Counted from the first letter of the stretch, positions 8,495 to 21,282 are shown. The stretch is DNA of 64,000 nt from Parapusillimonas granuli (GCF_013416525.1 NZ_JACCEM010000003.1:186001-250000), one strand, 5' to 3'. The notes: generated by a model not told the origin, from the letters alone. Program-made: numbers and translations.

Positions 8495-9274
8495 CTACCT
8501 GCCCTCAAACTGCACCGTGCCCTTTTTTAGAAAGGCTTTGCATGCTGCTACATGATCCCTGGTGTTTCGGAGAAAGTCTTGCAGGTCGGATTCGATGTGT
8601 AGTGCTTCTTCCAGGGACGCTGGGCGGCGATACAAGGCAGATTTGACAGCAGCAATGGCCAACGGGGCTATGGCTTCATAGTGCCGAGCTTTAGCGAGCG
8701 CGATTGAGAGGGCATCACCCTTTGGTGCCGCCTCATCGACTACACCCCATTCGAGTGCCTGTGCCACGCCGAATGGGCGGCCTGTCATCAATAAATCCCG
8801 TGCGAGTCCAAGCCCCACGCGCTGCGGCAACGTCCACAACAATCCACAGTCGGCGACCAAACCAATGCGTCCGAAAGAGGCGCTGAAGCGGCTTTCTTCA
8901 GCTGCAACGACATAATCGCACGCTACGGCAAGTGATAGTCCCGCGCCATAGGCGACGCCCTCTACTGCGGCAACTACCGGTGTAGGGCCTGAAATGATTA
9001 GTCGGACAATATCATGGAGCACTCCTAAACGTTGACGTGCGACTAACGGTTCAGGTTGTTCCGCCATTTTTGTGATGTCCCCGCCAGCTGAAAAGGATCC
9101 ATTCGCACCGGTGAGAACAATGCAGCGCACGTGTGGGTCAGCGTGCGCGCGCTGCAGTTGTTCTTTAAGCTGTTCGCGTATATTTAGCGATAATGCATTC
9201 AGCTTTGAAGGCGCCTCCAACGTCAATACCACAGCGGATCCGTGTAATTCTCGGTGTACGATGTCACGATTCAT
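8495..9274 (-). CDS. Enoyl-CoA hydratase/isomerase family protein, isomerase-like
   Basis: A 259-residue crotonase-fold protein. The oxyanion-hole segment is FSAGGDI (61-67) and the second glycine segment is AYGAGLSLAVACDYVVAAE. Where crotonase hydratases carry PEI...GAGGT with two glutamates, this protein has SFGRIGLVADCG with D142. That arrangement is typical of PaaG-type enoyl-CoA isomerases. The ATG at 9274 is preferred because AGGGG lies at good spacing; a GTG at 9310 has no ribosome binding site. It is the last gene of a minus-strand cluster with a Bug receptor, a second crotonase, an acyl-CoA synthetase and two dehydrogenases. Substrate unknown. Confidence 0.85.
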   Translation of the reverse strand: MNRDIVHRELHGSAVVLTLEAPSKLNALSLNIREQLKEQLQRAHADPHVRCIVLTGANGSFSAGGDITKMAEQPEPLVARQRLGVLHDIVRLIISGPTPVVAAVEGVAYGAGLSLAVACDYVVAAEESRFSASFGRIGLVADCGLLWTLPQRVGLGLARDLLMTGRPFGVAQALEWGVVDEAAPKGDALSIALAKARHYEAIAPLAIAAVKSALYRRPASLEEALHIESDLQDFLRNTRDHVAACKAFLKKGTVQFEGR

Positions 9275-9367
9275 TGATGCGTGCCCCTGCACATTAATAT
9301 GATCCACCACACGATATGGTCATATGGTATGTCAATTGACGGGCGCCTTCCCACGAGGTCATGGATA

Positions 9368-10363
9368 TTAATCGAGCTGCAAATTTGTAGCGGTTATCAC
9401 GCTTTCCCATACTTTGGATTCGCCATCAATAAAATCCTGGAAACCCTTGGGACTAAGCTGGCGAACGATTGAACCATCGGCCTTTAACCGCTCACTGAAG
9501 GCAGGGGTATCGAGAATGTCATTAACGGCCTTATTCAGAGTAGTAATGATGTGATCAGGAGTTCCGCGTGGTGCCATCACCCCGAACCAGACGTGAATTG
9601 TCCCTCCTGTGACGCCCGACTCCTCGAAGGTCGGCAAGTTTGGGTAGAGAGTTGATCGCTCTTTAGAGCTGATTGCAATTGGCTTGATTTTTCCTGCGTT
9701 GATCAACGGTATTGACGTAGTTATTGCGTCACCATAAAGATCCACCTGCCCAGAGATGATCGCGGTCAGCGCAGGTCCAGAGCCACCATATGGTATCGGT
9801 GTAATCTGCATGCCGGTTCTGAGCGCTATTAGCTCCGCGACGAGGTGCACTGACGATCCCTTGCCAAGCGTAGCGAAGGATAGCCCGCCCTTTCTATCTT
9901 TTGATGCTGCAACTAAATCGGCAATCGAGTTGGCTGGGTCGGTTGTCGTCACTGAAATGACCATCGGAGTCATTGCAATTAGCGCGACCGGTTGTAGTTG
10001 TTCGACCCGATAGGGAAGCTTTTTGAACAGCAATGGATTTGAGGAAATAGCGGTATTGACTCCAAGCAACAACGTATAGCCGTCAGGTGCAGCCTCCGCT
10101 ACGGCTTTTGTGCCAATGATAGCGCTGGCACCAGGTTTGTTTTCTACGATGACGGACTTTCCGAGCTTGTTACCCAACTCTGTCGCGATGAGCCGAGCCA
10201 GAACGTCGGTTGTTCCTCCTGGCGCATATGGAACCACGAGCCGTATCGGCCTAGTGGGGTAGTCAAGGTTAGCACTATGGGCTGCAGGCGCCATGCTCGC
10301 TGTGGCTCCGGCCATCAGGCTGAGTAATAGGCAAGCTTCCCTGAGGCGACGAATGATTTTCAT
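9368..10363 (-). CDS. Bug-family tripartite tricarboxylate transporter receptor
   Basis: A 331-residue periplasmic solute-binding protein. It has a signal peptide (MKIIRRLREACLLLSLMAGATASMAPAAHSA, cleaved after AHSA), then YPTRPIRLVVPYAPGGTTDVLAR, the signature of Bug receptors, and PDGYTLLLGV. Bug proteins bind carboxylates and related small acids, often without a dedicated adjacent permease, as here: no TctA or TctB gene is nearby. The start at 10363 has AGGAG eight bases upstream. The gene sits inside the acyl-CoA catabolic cluster, so it may capture the acid that the cluster degrades. Confidence 0.9.
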   Translation of the reverse strand: MKIIRRLREACLLLSLMAGATASMAPAAHSANLDYPTRPIRLVVPYAPGGTTDVLARLIATELGNKLGKSVIVENKPGASAIIGTKAVAEAAPDGYTLLLGVNTAISSNPLLFKKLPYRVEQLQPVALIAMTPMVISVTTTDPANSIADLVAASKDRKGGLSFATLGKGSSVHLVAELIALRTGMQITPIPYGGSGPALTAIISGQVDLYGDAITTSIPLINAGKIKPIAISSKERSTLYPNLPTFEESGVTGGTIHVWFGVMAPRGTPDHIITTLNKAVNDILDTPAFSERLKADGSIVRQLSPKGFQDFIDGESKVWESVITATNLQLD

Positions 10364-10421
10364 GCGATGTCTCCTATTTTGATCAATTAACAACTAGGTT
10401 CATATCCCAAATTCTTCGAAT

Positions 10422-11192
10422 TCAGTCTTCGGTGAATATCGGTGGCCTTTTCTCCAGCATGGCACGTCTGGCCTCTAGCCCATCGATGGATGAAGCCAGC
10501 ATAGTGGTGTAATGTTGCTCGAACTTATATGCCTCGGTGGGTGTCATAAGTTCGGCGAAATTCCCGGATCGCTTTGCATAGCGCAGGGCGGGCGGGCTTT
10601 TCGATGCAAGCTCTTTGGCAAGTGCGGAGGCAAAGGCGTCGAGGCGCTCAGGCGGCACCGCCTCTAGTACGCCGAATTGTGCAAGTTCTTTGGCAGTGAT
10701 TCTGGCTCCAGTAAATAAGAGCCTGCGGGCTAGGGAGCGCGGAACGAATGACTGCACTGCAGCTACGCCTCCAGCAAGTCCCACATTGATTTCCGGCATT
10801 GAAAACCATGCGTTCTCCGCTGCGACGATGATGTCGCATGAGATTGCGAGGACCATTCCGAAACCGATTGCGGGACCGTCCACTACGCCGATGACCGGCT
10901 TCACGCACTCGCGTACTGCGTTGAAGGTCTCTCTTGTCAGTCTGTGCGTTCCTGTGATGTCTCCCCACAGCTCTGGGTCAGGCCGATCTTTAAGGTCGAC
11001 GCCGGCACTGAAAGCTTTCGCGGACGATTGAAGCACGACGCAGCGAACGTCTTTGCGTTCTCCTAGCTCATCGAATACTTCTATGAGCTTTTTTCGGAAA
11101 GCGCGGTCAGCGGCATTGACGGGATTTCTGGCCATGGTGACTGTCGCAACGTAGTCGGCGATCTCCACAGCAACGTCAGTTTGGATGCTCAT
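10422..11192 (-). CDS. Enoyl-CoA hydratase/isomerase family protein
   Basis: A 256-residue crotonase-fold protein with AFSAGVDLKDR for the first oxyanion segment and IGFGMVLAISCDIIVAAENAWF for the second. It keeps the glutamate of the PEI motif (SMPEINVGLAGG), which corresponds to one catalytic glutamate of hydratases, but the usual GAGGT with the following glutamate is replaced by LAGGVAAV. It could be a hydratase, isomerase or hydrolase. It lies 23 bases after the NDP-forming acyl-CoA synthetase gene on the same strand. Together with the isomerase-like paralogue at 8.5 kb it gives the island two different crotonase activities. Confidence 0.85.
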   Translation of the reverse strand: MSIQTDVAVEIADYVATVTMARNPVNAADRAFRKKLIEVFDELGERKDVRCVVLQSSAKAFSAGVDLKDRPDPELWGDITGTHRLTRETFNAVRECVKPVIGVVDGPAIGFGMVLAISCDIIVAAENAWFSMPEINVGLAGGVAAVQSFVPRSLARRLLFTGARITAKELAQFGVLEAVPPERLDAFASALAKELASKSPPALRYAKRSGNFAELMTPTEAYKFEQHYTTMLASSIDGLEARRAMLEKRPPIFTED

Positions 11193-11215
11193 TGATTGAT
11201 TTCTTCCTAAGTCGG

Positions 11216-13351
11216 TTATTTTGAGCCATCAGTAAGAGCTTGAAGTGCAGGAGCGGTTTCGATCAGAGCATCGAGTGCGACTACTCCTTCCCCTTCAGGC
11301 AGTACCGCGAGCGGATTGATTTCTATCGATCCGAGAAGTTGCGCATTGGCGTAGGCAAACTCAGACAACGTAACGATCGTGTTTACGAGAGCATTGATAT
11401 CAGCGCGTGGGCGGTTTCGAAACCCGTCAAGCAGCCGTCCGCATTTCAAGCTGCGTACCATTGCAAGGGCGTTCTGTGTATCGACAGGCGCGAGTTGGCA
11501 TGCTACGTCGTCCGTGATTTCCACTGCGATGCCCCCTGCGCCGACCATAATGACCGGACCGAAAACAGCGTCCACATGCACGCCCACAATAAACTCCAGT
11601 GCATCATCCAGCATTGGGGAAATCAACACTCCGTCGATCTGAGCTTCCGGCTTGGCATGCTTTACCGCTTGCATCATTTCCGAGATGCTTGTCAGCACGT
11701 CGGAGCAAGAGACGTGCAACCGTACGCCGCCAACATCCGTTTTGTGAAGAATGTCTGGCGAAACAATCTTAAGAGCCACTCGACCACCGAGCGCAGTGGC
11801 GATTTGTTCTGCGCTTTTTGGGTTGTCAGCTATTCGTTCTTTTAGCAATGGGATGCCGATTTGCTGAAGTAACGCTTTACTTTCGACTTCGTTATAACGG
11901 CGACCAGCTATTAGATCGCCGGTTTTTTGGGAGGGACGATGCATCGCGGCCACTGGGTCGAGGCCGACCGGGCAGTTATCGAAAACTGTAAGGCTGTGCA
12001 AAGCGGTGATCGCCCGACGAGGATCCTGGATGAGCAAGAAACCTGCCGCCTCATAGCGCCGCACGACTGCGTCAGGTGCAGTAATTGATAGAGCTATCGG
12101 TACGCCTGGGTATCGACCCGGAATTGGGCTAAGCGCATTGAGCAGCGGCTCGATCAATGCAGGGATGCCGGCAATCAATCCAACAAAGACATAAAAGCCG
12201 TCATATGACCCGGATGAAATCAAAGCTTCGAGTGCCTTGGCGATGATTGATGGGTCGCTAGCGGCCTTGGCGGTGAGGTCAATGGGATTGGCAGTCGCGG
12301 CATGCGGCGACAAGGCGCGGATACGTTGTTGCAAGTTCTCTGCAAGAGGCTCAAGAGAGAAACCGAGGTCGGCAGCGTAGTCAGCCGCTAGAGCGCCATT
12401 GCCGCCTGAAGTGGAAAGGATCGCCAAGCGCTTGCCCTGCATTCGGACGGGCTGTCGCGCTGCATATACAACATCCAGCATCTCCTCAATGGAGGACGAG
12501 CGATAGGCGTTGTATTGGTCAAAGAGTGTGTTGTAAAGCCTGTCGGACCCCGCCATGCCTGCTGTATGTGATTGGACTGCAGCAGCACCAACTTCGCTAC
12601 GGCCGGCTTTCAGTGCAACTACACGTTTGCCGTTACGGCGTGCCAGAGCTAACCCTGCGAGAAATGATTCACGCTTCCGTGCACCTTCCATATAGATGCA
12701 GATCACACGTAGGTTCGGATCCTGCGCGAGATGAATGAGCGCCTCGCCAAGTTCAACATCTGCTTCGTTGCCAGTGGTAAGCCAGGTTCCGAATTGCAGG
12801 CCCCTCTGAATCGACAGTTTGACGATTTCGCCGGCGAATCCGCCGCTTTGGCTGACCAGTCCAAGATCACCGTTTGTACCGACGACATCATCGAAGACGC
12901 CTGAAAATGTTAGGTACGCTTGGCTTGATTTGCAGAATAGACCGAGGCAATTCGGGCCCAGGACGCGCATGTTGGCATGTCGAGCGATTGCCATGATTTC
13001 ATCCTGCATTTGTGCTCCTTCTGGGCCGGTTTCGGCGAATCCAGCGGAAAAGATGATGATCGCCTTGACGCCTACGGCGGCGCACTGAACTACGGCATCA
13101 ACAACTGACAATGCGGGAAGGATGATCAGCGCGCAATCGATTTTCGTCGGAACCTCGCTCACGCTGGAATATGCGCGCAAGCCTTGCACGAACTGATGCT
13201 TCGGATTGATTGGAAAAATAGCGCCTGGATAGCTTGCTTCGATCAGATAACGTAGCGGACGTCCACCAATGCGGGTCGGATCTTCGGATGCGCCGATTAT
13301 CGCGATCGAGCGGGGTGCCGTGAAGTGCTCGAGAGTGTTGTGAGGCTTCAT
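11216..13351 (-). CDS. NDP-forming acyl-CoA synthetase (acetate-CoA ligase family)
   Basis: A 711-residue fusion of the alpha and beta parts of an NDP-forming acyl-CoA synthetase. In order: an N-terminal CoA-binding Rossmann domain (SIAIIGASEDPTRIGGRPLR), flavodoxin-like ligase domains with LGLVSQSGGFAGEIV and the phosphohistidine motif SHTAGMAG near residue 260, and a C-terminal ATP-grasp domain (LKIVSPDILHKTDVGGV near 550). It would activate a carboxylic acid to its CoA thioester with ADP and phosphate as products. Its gene overlaps the next upstream dehydrogenase gene by four bases (ATGA). It is the only CoA-activating enzyme in this cluster, so it probably starts the pathway. Confidence 0.9.
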   Translation of the reverse strand: MKPHNTLEHFTAPRSIAIIGASEDPTRIGGRPLRYLIEASYPGAIFPINPKHQFVQGLRAYSSVSEVPTKIDCALIILPALSVVDAVVQCAAVGVKAIIIFSAGFAETGPEGAQMQDEIMAIARHANMRVLGPNCLGLFCKSSQAYLTFSGVFDDVVGTNGDLGLVSQSGGFAGEIVKLSIQRGLQFGTWLTTGNEADVELGEALIHLAQDPNLRVICIYMEGARKRESFLAGLALARRNGKRVVALKAGRSEVGAAAVQSHTAGMAGSDRLYNTLFDQYNAYRSSSIEEMLDVVYAARQPVRMQGKRLAILSTSGGNGALAADYAADLGFSLEPLAENLQQRIRALSPHAATANPIDLTAKAASDPSIIAKALEALISSGSYDGFYVFVGLIAGIPALIEPLLNALSPIPGRYPGVPIALSITAPDAVVRRYEAAGFLLIQDPRRAITALHSLTVFDNCPVGLDPVAAMHRPSQKTGDLIAGRRYNEVESKALLQQIGIPLLKERIADNPKSAEQIATALGGRVALKIVSPDILHKTDVGGVRLHVSCSDVLTSISEMMQAVKHAKPEAQIDGVLISPMLDDALEFIVGVHVDAVFGPVIMVGAGGIAVEITDDVACQLAPVDTQNALAMVRSLKCGRLLDGFRNRPRADINALVNTIVTLSEFAYANAQLLGSIEINPLAVLPEGEGVVALDALIETAPALQALTDGSK

Positions 13352-14499
13352 CCAAGTATGCCTCGCGCGATTATGTTGCGTTGTATTTCGCTGGTCCCGC
13401 TGTAGATCGTGGCAGGCCGTGAGAGCATGTAGATTTGATGCAGATCGATTTCCTCGTTGCCGTGTCTGAAGGCCTCCTTTTGGCCTGCATACCCTTGGCC
13501 GAATTGAATCAATGCATCTGCGATATATTGAAAAAGCTCGGACGAGACAACCTTCATAATAGAAAACTGTTCGGGTGTTGCCTCTCCGCGAATTGCAGCT
13601 TCACAAATTTCCTCATAGAGCGCTTGAGCGTTGTGTAGCTCGCAAGCAAGTCGCGCGCGCGTCAATTTGACCGCAGATGACTCTCGCTGATTGGTGACGT
13701 TCAACAGCCTATCTAGAGCGGCAAGCGCCTTTCTCGAAAGGTGGGGATTGCCGTTGACAATGCGCTCGACACCGAGCAGAGATCGCGCGACTTGCCAACC
13801 TTTGTGGAGTTGATGAACCAGGTTGTGTGCTGGTATGTGTACGTCGTTGAAGAATACTTGGGAAAATTCGTTTTCACCCTGTAGATTGATAATCGGCTGC
13901 ACAGAAATGCCTGGTGTTCGCATATCGGCCAGGAAGAACGAGATTCCGTCCTGCTTCTTCTCTGTTTGAGCGGTCCGGGCCAGCAGAAAGATATAGTCGG
14001 CACTGTCGGCCTGCGTCGTCCAGATCTTAGATCCATTCAAGACATAACCGTCGTTATCCGGAACGGCGTGCAAGCCGAGATTTGCTAGATCTGAACCAGC
14101 GTTTGGTTCAGAATATCCTTGGCACCATAAGGTTTCACCTCGAAGGATTCTTGGTAGATGGCTGCTTTTCTGTTCAGAAGTGCCGAAACGTATCAGTGTC
14201 GGACCGAGTAGCGTCCCGCCAAAGTCGATGAACCGGGCTGTCCCATGTCTGGCTAGCTCCTCGTAATAGATCAGCTGGCGCCGCAGAGACATACCCAAAC
14301 CACCATGTTCCCTTGGCCAGCTCGGCGCCCGCCAGCCATGCTCGTAGAGCATGGCCAGCCATTCCTTTTCCGCCTGTCCTCGCAGACGTAATGTAAGCGG
14401 ATTGCGCCAGTGTTCTGGGTAGTACTGTTCCAGCCAAGTCCGAAAACGTATGCGAAATTCTTCGTCTGATTCGTTGTTGATGATATTTTGATCCGGCAT
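13348..14499 (-). CDS. Acyl-CoA dehydrogenase, subunit with C-terminal GTSEIQ motif
   Basis: A 383-residue acyl-CoA dehydrogenase. It has the substrate/FAD-side motif WCQGYSEPNAGSDLA, and the C-terminal IYSGTSEIQRNIIARGILG. The residue before GTSE is serine, where medium-chain enzymes carry the catalytic glutamate (YEGT). It also lacks the RxxFGxxIGxFQ FAD-binding segment in the C-terminal domain; that segment is present in the adjacent paralogue. Such complementary loss is known from alpha2beta2 dehydrogenases of steroid side-chain breakdown. I prefer the ATG at 14499 because GGAG lies five bases before it. An ATG at 14511 overlaps the upstream stop (TAATG) and is the alternative. Confidence 0.88.
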   Translation of the reverse strand: MPDQNIINNESDEEFRIRFRTWLEQYYPEHWRNPLTLRLRGQAEKEWLAMLYEHGWRAPSWPREHGGLGMSLRRQLIYYEELARHGTARFIDFGGTLLGPTLIRFGTSEQKSSHLPRILRGETLWCQGYSEPNAGSDLANLGLHAVPDNDGYVLNGSKIWTTQADSADYIFLLARTAQTEKKQDGISFFLADMRTPGISVQPIINLQGENEFSQVFFNDVHIPAHNLVHQLHKGWQVARSLLGVERIVNGNPHLSRKALAALDRLLNVTNQRESSAVKLTRARLACELHNAQALYEEICEAAIRGEATPEQFSIMKVVSSELFQYIADALIQFGQGYAGQKEAFRHGNEEIDLHQIYMLSRPATIYSGTSEIQRNIIARGILG

Positions 14500-14510
14500 A
14501 GCCTGCTCCA

Positions 14511-15617
14511 TTACGCCAGTTGGACTTCAATCTCGGAGGATGCGACTTGTTCGAGATGCCAAAGGCTTCCTCCCAATTGCGTTGCCCAGGTCAACGCGAC
14601 TTTGAGGTACTGGCCTGGATCGGCTTCTTCCGTATAGCCGATCGCTCCGTGTAGCTGGATACACTGCTTCGCCGCCAACAATGCTGTTTCGGAGCAAGCG
14701 ATCTTTGCCGCTCCAACGGCCATCCTTAGTTCTGCGCTACCAGCGTGTGTTTCATAGGCTTTTAGCGCGTGGCGCCACGATGCGCCTGCCAGCTCAATCG
14801 CGATTGCGATATCAGCAATGCGATGCCTAACAGCTTGAAACTGTCCAATTGCCTGTCCAAACTGAATGCGCTGGTTAACATACGAGACGATCGTTGCCAA
14901 TGCTCCACGTGCAAGGCCATGGAGCTGGGCCGACATGCCTATCGTTGCGAGTTGGACGCCCGCTTCGATTGCATGATGCGCACGTGGGCCGGCAGCCAAA
15001 ATGAAGGCTTCCGAAACGGGCACATTTTGTAGCGTGATGTCTGCCGTGGTCGATCCGTCTGCCATGCGTTTCGGTATGGCTTGGACGCCAACTGCGTCCG
15101 ACGGCACTCGTACCAAATAGTGCATGCCATCTGCGCACGCATTAACGATCAAGTCGCTATTCATATCCCAGGCGGGAACGAAAACCTTTCGCCCCGATAT
15201 GGTCCGAGTACCGTCAACTTGCTTGACGAGTGTCGTGCTCCAGCCCGCAGTGTTGTCGGCATCACTTTCTTGCCATGCCGGCACCAATCTGCGTCCCGAT
15301 CCGAGTAGCGAAGCGGCAATGGAGCGTATTTCGAGTGATCGCGCTAAGTATGCGGGGAAAACAGCGCTGAAGAGATAAGGTTCGCGAGCGAGCCAGTACC
15401 CCATACTCTCAAGAAGCTCCGATGTATAAGTATGCGACAGTCCTGAGCCGCCCAGATGCTCCGGAAGATTCAGGGACAGCCAACCAAAGTCAAGGTAGTC
15501 TTGCCAGCGGCCAGCATCGTTACTTCGCAGCGGCCTCCCATCGTTTTGGTCGCCAAAGTAACGCTCCGCGCTATCGCGCAATTGCTTTCGAATTTCTTCG
15601 TGCAGCTCGTCCGTCAT
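14511..15617 (-). CDS. Acyl-CoA dehydrogenase, subunit with FAD-binding RxxFG motif
   Basis: A 368-residue acyl-CoA dehydrogenase. It has the C-terminal-domain FAD motif RIQFGQAIGQFQAVRHRI and QLHGAIGYTEEADPGQYLK, but no typical (Y)xGTSEIQ C-terminal signature; the chain ends shortly after a divergent WATQLGGSLWHLEQ. It is thus complementary to the dehydrogenase encoded directly downstream, with which it probably forms a heteromeric FAD enzyme. First gene of the minus-strand cluster; its start at 15617 faces the divergent LysR gene across 123 bases that should hold both promoters. Confidence 0.88.
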   Translation of the reverse strand: MTDELHEEIRKQLRDSAERYFGDQNDGRPLRSNDAGRWQDYLDFGWLSLNLPEHLGGSGLSHTYTSELLESMGYWLAREPYLFSAVFPAYLARSLEIRSIAASLLGSGRRLVPAWQESDADNTAGWSTTLVKQVDGTRTISGRKVFVPAWDMNSDLIVNACADGMHYLVRVPSDAVGVQAIPKRMADGSTTADITLQNVPVSEAFILAAGPRAHHAIEAGVQLATIGMSAQLHGLARGALATIVSYVNQRIQFGQAIGQFQAVRHRIADIAIAIELAGASWRHALKAYETHAGSAELRMAVGAAKIACSETALLAAKQCIQLHGAIGYTEEADPGQYLKVALTWATQLGGSLWHLEQVASSEIEVQLA

Positions 15618-15740
15618 AAATGCTCTTTAAATGTCTCTGCTGAGGTAGGCTCTGACGAATACTACGATGGAGACTTCTGTTGAACAATAGACTAAATCGA
15701 GCTAGTATCTTTTCTATTTCGCGATAGATGGACAATACCA

Positions 15741-16640
15741 ATGGACACCATAGAATGCATCAAGGCTCTTATAGAAACAGTGGACGCTGGTGGGTTCTCA
15801 GGGGCGGCACGGCGCTTGAATGTGGTTCCTTCAGTCGTGATGAAACGGGTTAACTTTCTTGAGCACACAATCAAGCAGCAATTGCTGCATCGCTCGACAC
15901 GCTCAGTACGATTGACGGAGGAGGGTCTGCGCCACATCACTGATCTTCGTCAAGCCGTAGCGCAGTTCGAAACCGTTTTGCAGGGGATGAAGCGCGCCGA
16001 ACAGGCGCCGGGAGGGCATCTCAGGATCGGAGCACCTCCAGCGATTACCGCTTTGCATTTTTCGCGGCTTCTTGGCGAGTTTGCGCAAAGCTACCCTCAG
16101 ATAAGCATAGATTTGACACTTCTCGATCGCGCGGTAAATCCCCTCAACGCAGGATTCGATGTCGTGCTCAGTGGATCTACCGGTACGTTCTCAGACGTTC
16201 ACGATATCCCTCTGTTTCGCTTGCGGCGGATCGTGTGCGGGTCGCCAGATTATCTTCACAGGATGGGCGAACCAACGCGTCCGAACGATTTATACTCACA
16301 TCGCCTACTCGCTCTAAAGCCGTCGACAATTATCTGGGAGTTTCGCGGCCCAAAGGGGCCCATCCGGATTGAGCACGCACCCGTCATGCTGTCTAACGAC
16401 TCGCTTGTTCTGGCTGCTTCGGCAATTCAGGGAAACGGGTTGGCCATGCTCCCCGCATATGTATGCGCGCCCGAGATCCAGGCAGGCCGGCTTGTCGAGG
16501 TCCTAGTGGATTATCCAATTGCGGAAATGTGGTTCAAGGCATTTGTCCCTGACAAGCAATTCAATACGCTACCCGTCCGCACATTCATGGCTTGGATCCA
16601 GTCCGCACTTTCGCCCGCCCCGCCTTGGGAGCGTGGTTGA
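15741..16640 (+). CDS. LysR-family transcriptional regulator
   Basis: A 299-residue LysR regulator. The N-terminal winged helix is MDTIECIKALIETVDAGGFSGAARRLNVVPSVVMKRVNFLE, and the effector domain follows from about residue 90 (GHLRIGAPPAITALHFSRLL). It is divergent from the dehydrogenase-led catabolic cluster, the classic layout for a LysR activator of the neighbouring operon. The inducer is probably the substrate or a CoA ester of that pathway; this is inference. AT-richer than metH downstream, it marks the right edge of the island. Confidence 0.9.
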   Translation: MDTIECIKALIETVDAGGFSGAARRLNVVPSVVMKRVNFLEHTIKQQLLHRSTRSVRLTEEGLRHITDLRQAVAQFETVLQGMKRAEQAPGGHLRIGAPPAITALHFSRLLGEFAQSYPQISIDLTLLDRAVNPLNAGFDVVLSGSTGTFSDVHDIPLFRLRRIVCGSPDYLHRMGEPTRPNDLYSHRLLALKPSTIIWEFRGPKGPIRIEHAPVMLSNDSLVLAASAIQGNGLAMLPAYVCAPEIQAGRLVEVLVDYPIAEMWFKAFVPDKQFNTLPVRTFMAWIQSALSPAPPWERG

Positions 16641-16699
16641 CCGTTTGCTTGATATCGCCCTAGTACAATAGAGGCCTCTGTTCATCGCCAGGTAGCGCC

Positions 16700-20473
<3,774 letters not shown>

Positions 20474-20488
20474 GCGCCGGGCTCGGGC

Positions 20489-21265
20489 ATGCAGATACGG
20501 CGCAAGGCACTGGGCGATTTCCTGCGGCAGGCGCGGGCGCGCGTCACGCCTGAATCCCTGGGCCTGCCGGCGGGCAGCCGGCGCCGCACGCCGGGGCTGC
20601 GCCGGGAAGAAGTCGCCCAGCTATGCGGCATCAGCGCCACCTGGTACACCTGGATCGAGCAGGGGCGCAACGTCTCGGTCTCGGCGGCGGTGCTGGGCAG
20701 GCTGGCCTCCGTGCTCAACCTGGCCCGCGCCGAACGCCATTACCTGTTCAGCCTGGCCGAATGCGCCGATCCCGACCATGGCTCGGACCAGATCCTGCCC
20801 TTGCCGCCCAGGCTGGCCGACTGCGTCCGCAGCATCACCGCGCCCGCCTACATCCTGGACCGGTGCTGGAACGTGCTGGCGCGCAACGAGCCGCTGCTGC
20901 ATCTCTTCGACGGCTGGCCGGACCGCGACCCATCGCCCAACCTGCTGCGCTACATTTTCCTGGACCCGGCCGCCCGCAGCCTGGTCGTGGACTGGGAACA
21001 GCGCGCCAGCCGCGTCGTCGCGGAATTCCGGGCGGACGCCGGCACCCACGCCGACGAGCCGGACGTCCGCGCCGTGCTGGACGAACTGCAGCAGTCCAGC
21101 GCCGTCTTCGCGCACTGGTGGATCCGGCACACGGTGGTGGACAGGGAAGGCGGCCTGCGGGAATTCAATCACCCCGCCGACGGCATCCTGCTTTACCAGC
21201 AGATCACCTTCCGGCTGGCGACGCGCCCCGATTGCAAGCTGGTCATGCTGCTGGAAAACGGGTAG
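20489..21265 (+). CDS. XRE-type regulator with MmyB-like ligand-binding domain
   Basis: A 258-residue protein with an N-terminal helix-turn-helix (TPGLRREEVAQLCGISATWY followed by TWIEQGR) and a C-terminal MmyB-like PAS-related domain (APAYILDRCWNVLARNEPL, then LLRYIFLDPAARSLVVDWE). This architecture is common in Actinobacteria and Proteobacteria; the C-terminal domain can bind a fatty acid-like ligand. It starts 15 bases after metH on the same strand, perhaps read through from it, and is convergent with the M20 amidohydrolase. Often such regulators are divergent from an SDR or other target; none is seen here, so the target is unknown. Confidence 0.88.
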   Translation: MQIRRKALGDFLRQARARVTPESLGLPAGSRRRTPGLRREEVAQLCGISATWYTWIEQGRNVSVSAAVLGRLASVLNLARAERHYLFSLAECADPDHGSDQILPLPPRLADCVRSITAPAYILDRCWNVLARNEPLLHLFDGWPDRDPSPNLLRYIFLDPAARSLVVDWEQRASRVVAEFRADAGTHADEPDVRAVLDELQQSSAVFAHWWIRHTVVDREGGLREFNHPADGILLYQQITFRLATRPDCKLVMLLENG

Positions 21266-21282
21266 CGGCCCCGGGCATCCCC

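Noticed and set aside
16641..16699. A riboswitch in front of metH
   Set aside because: Only 59 bases are available and no B12-box or SAM-riboswitch core is visible.
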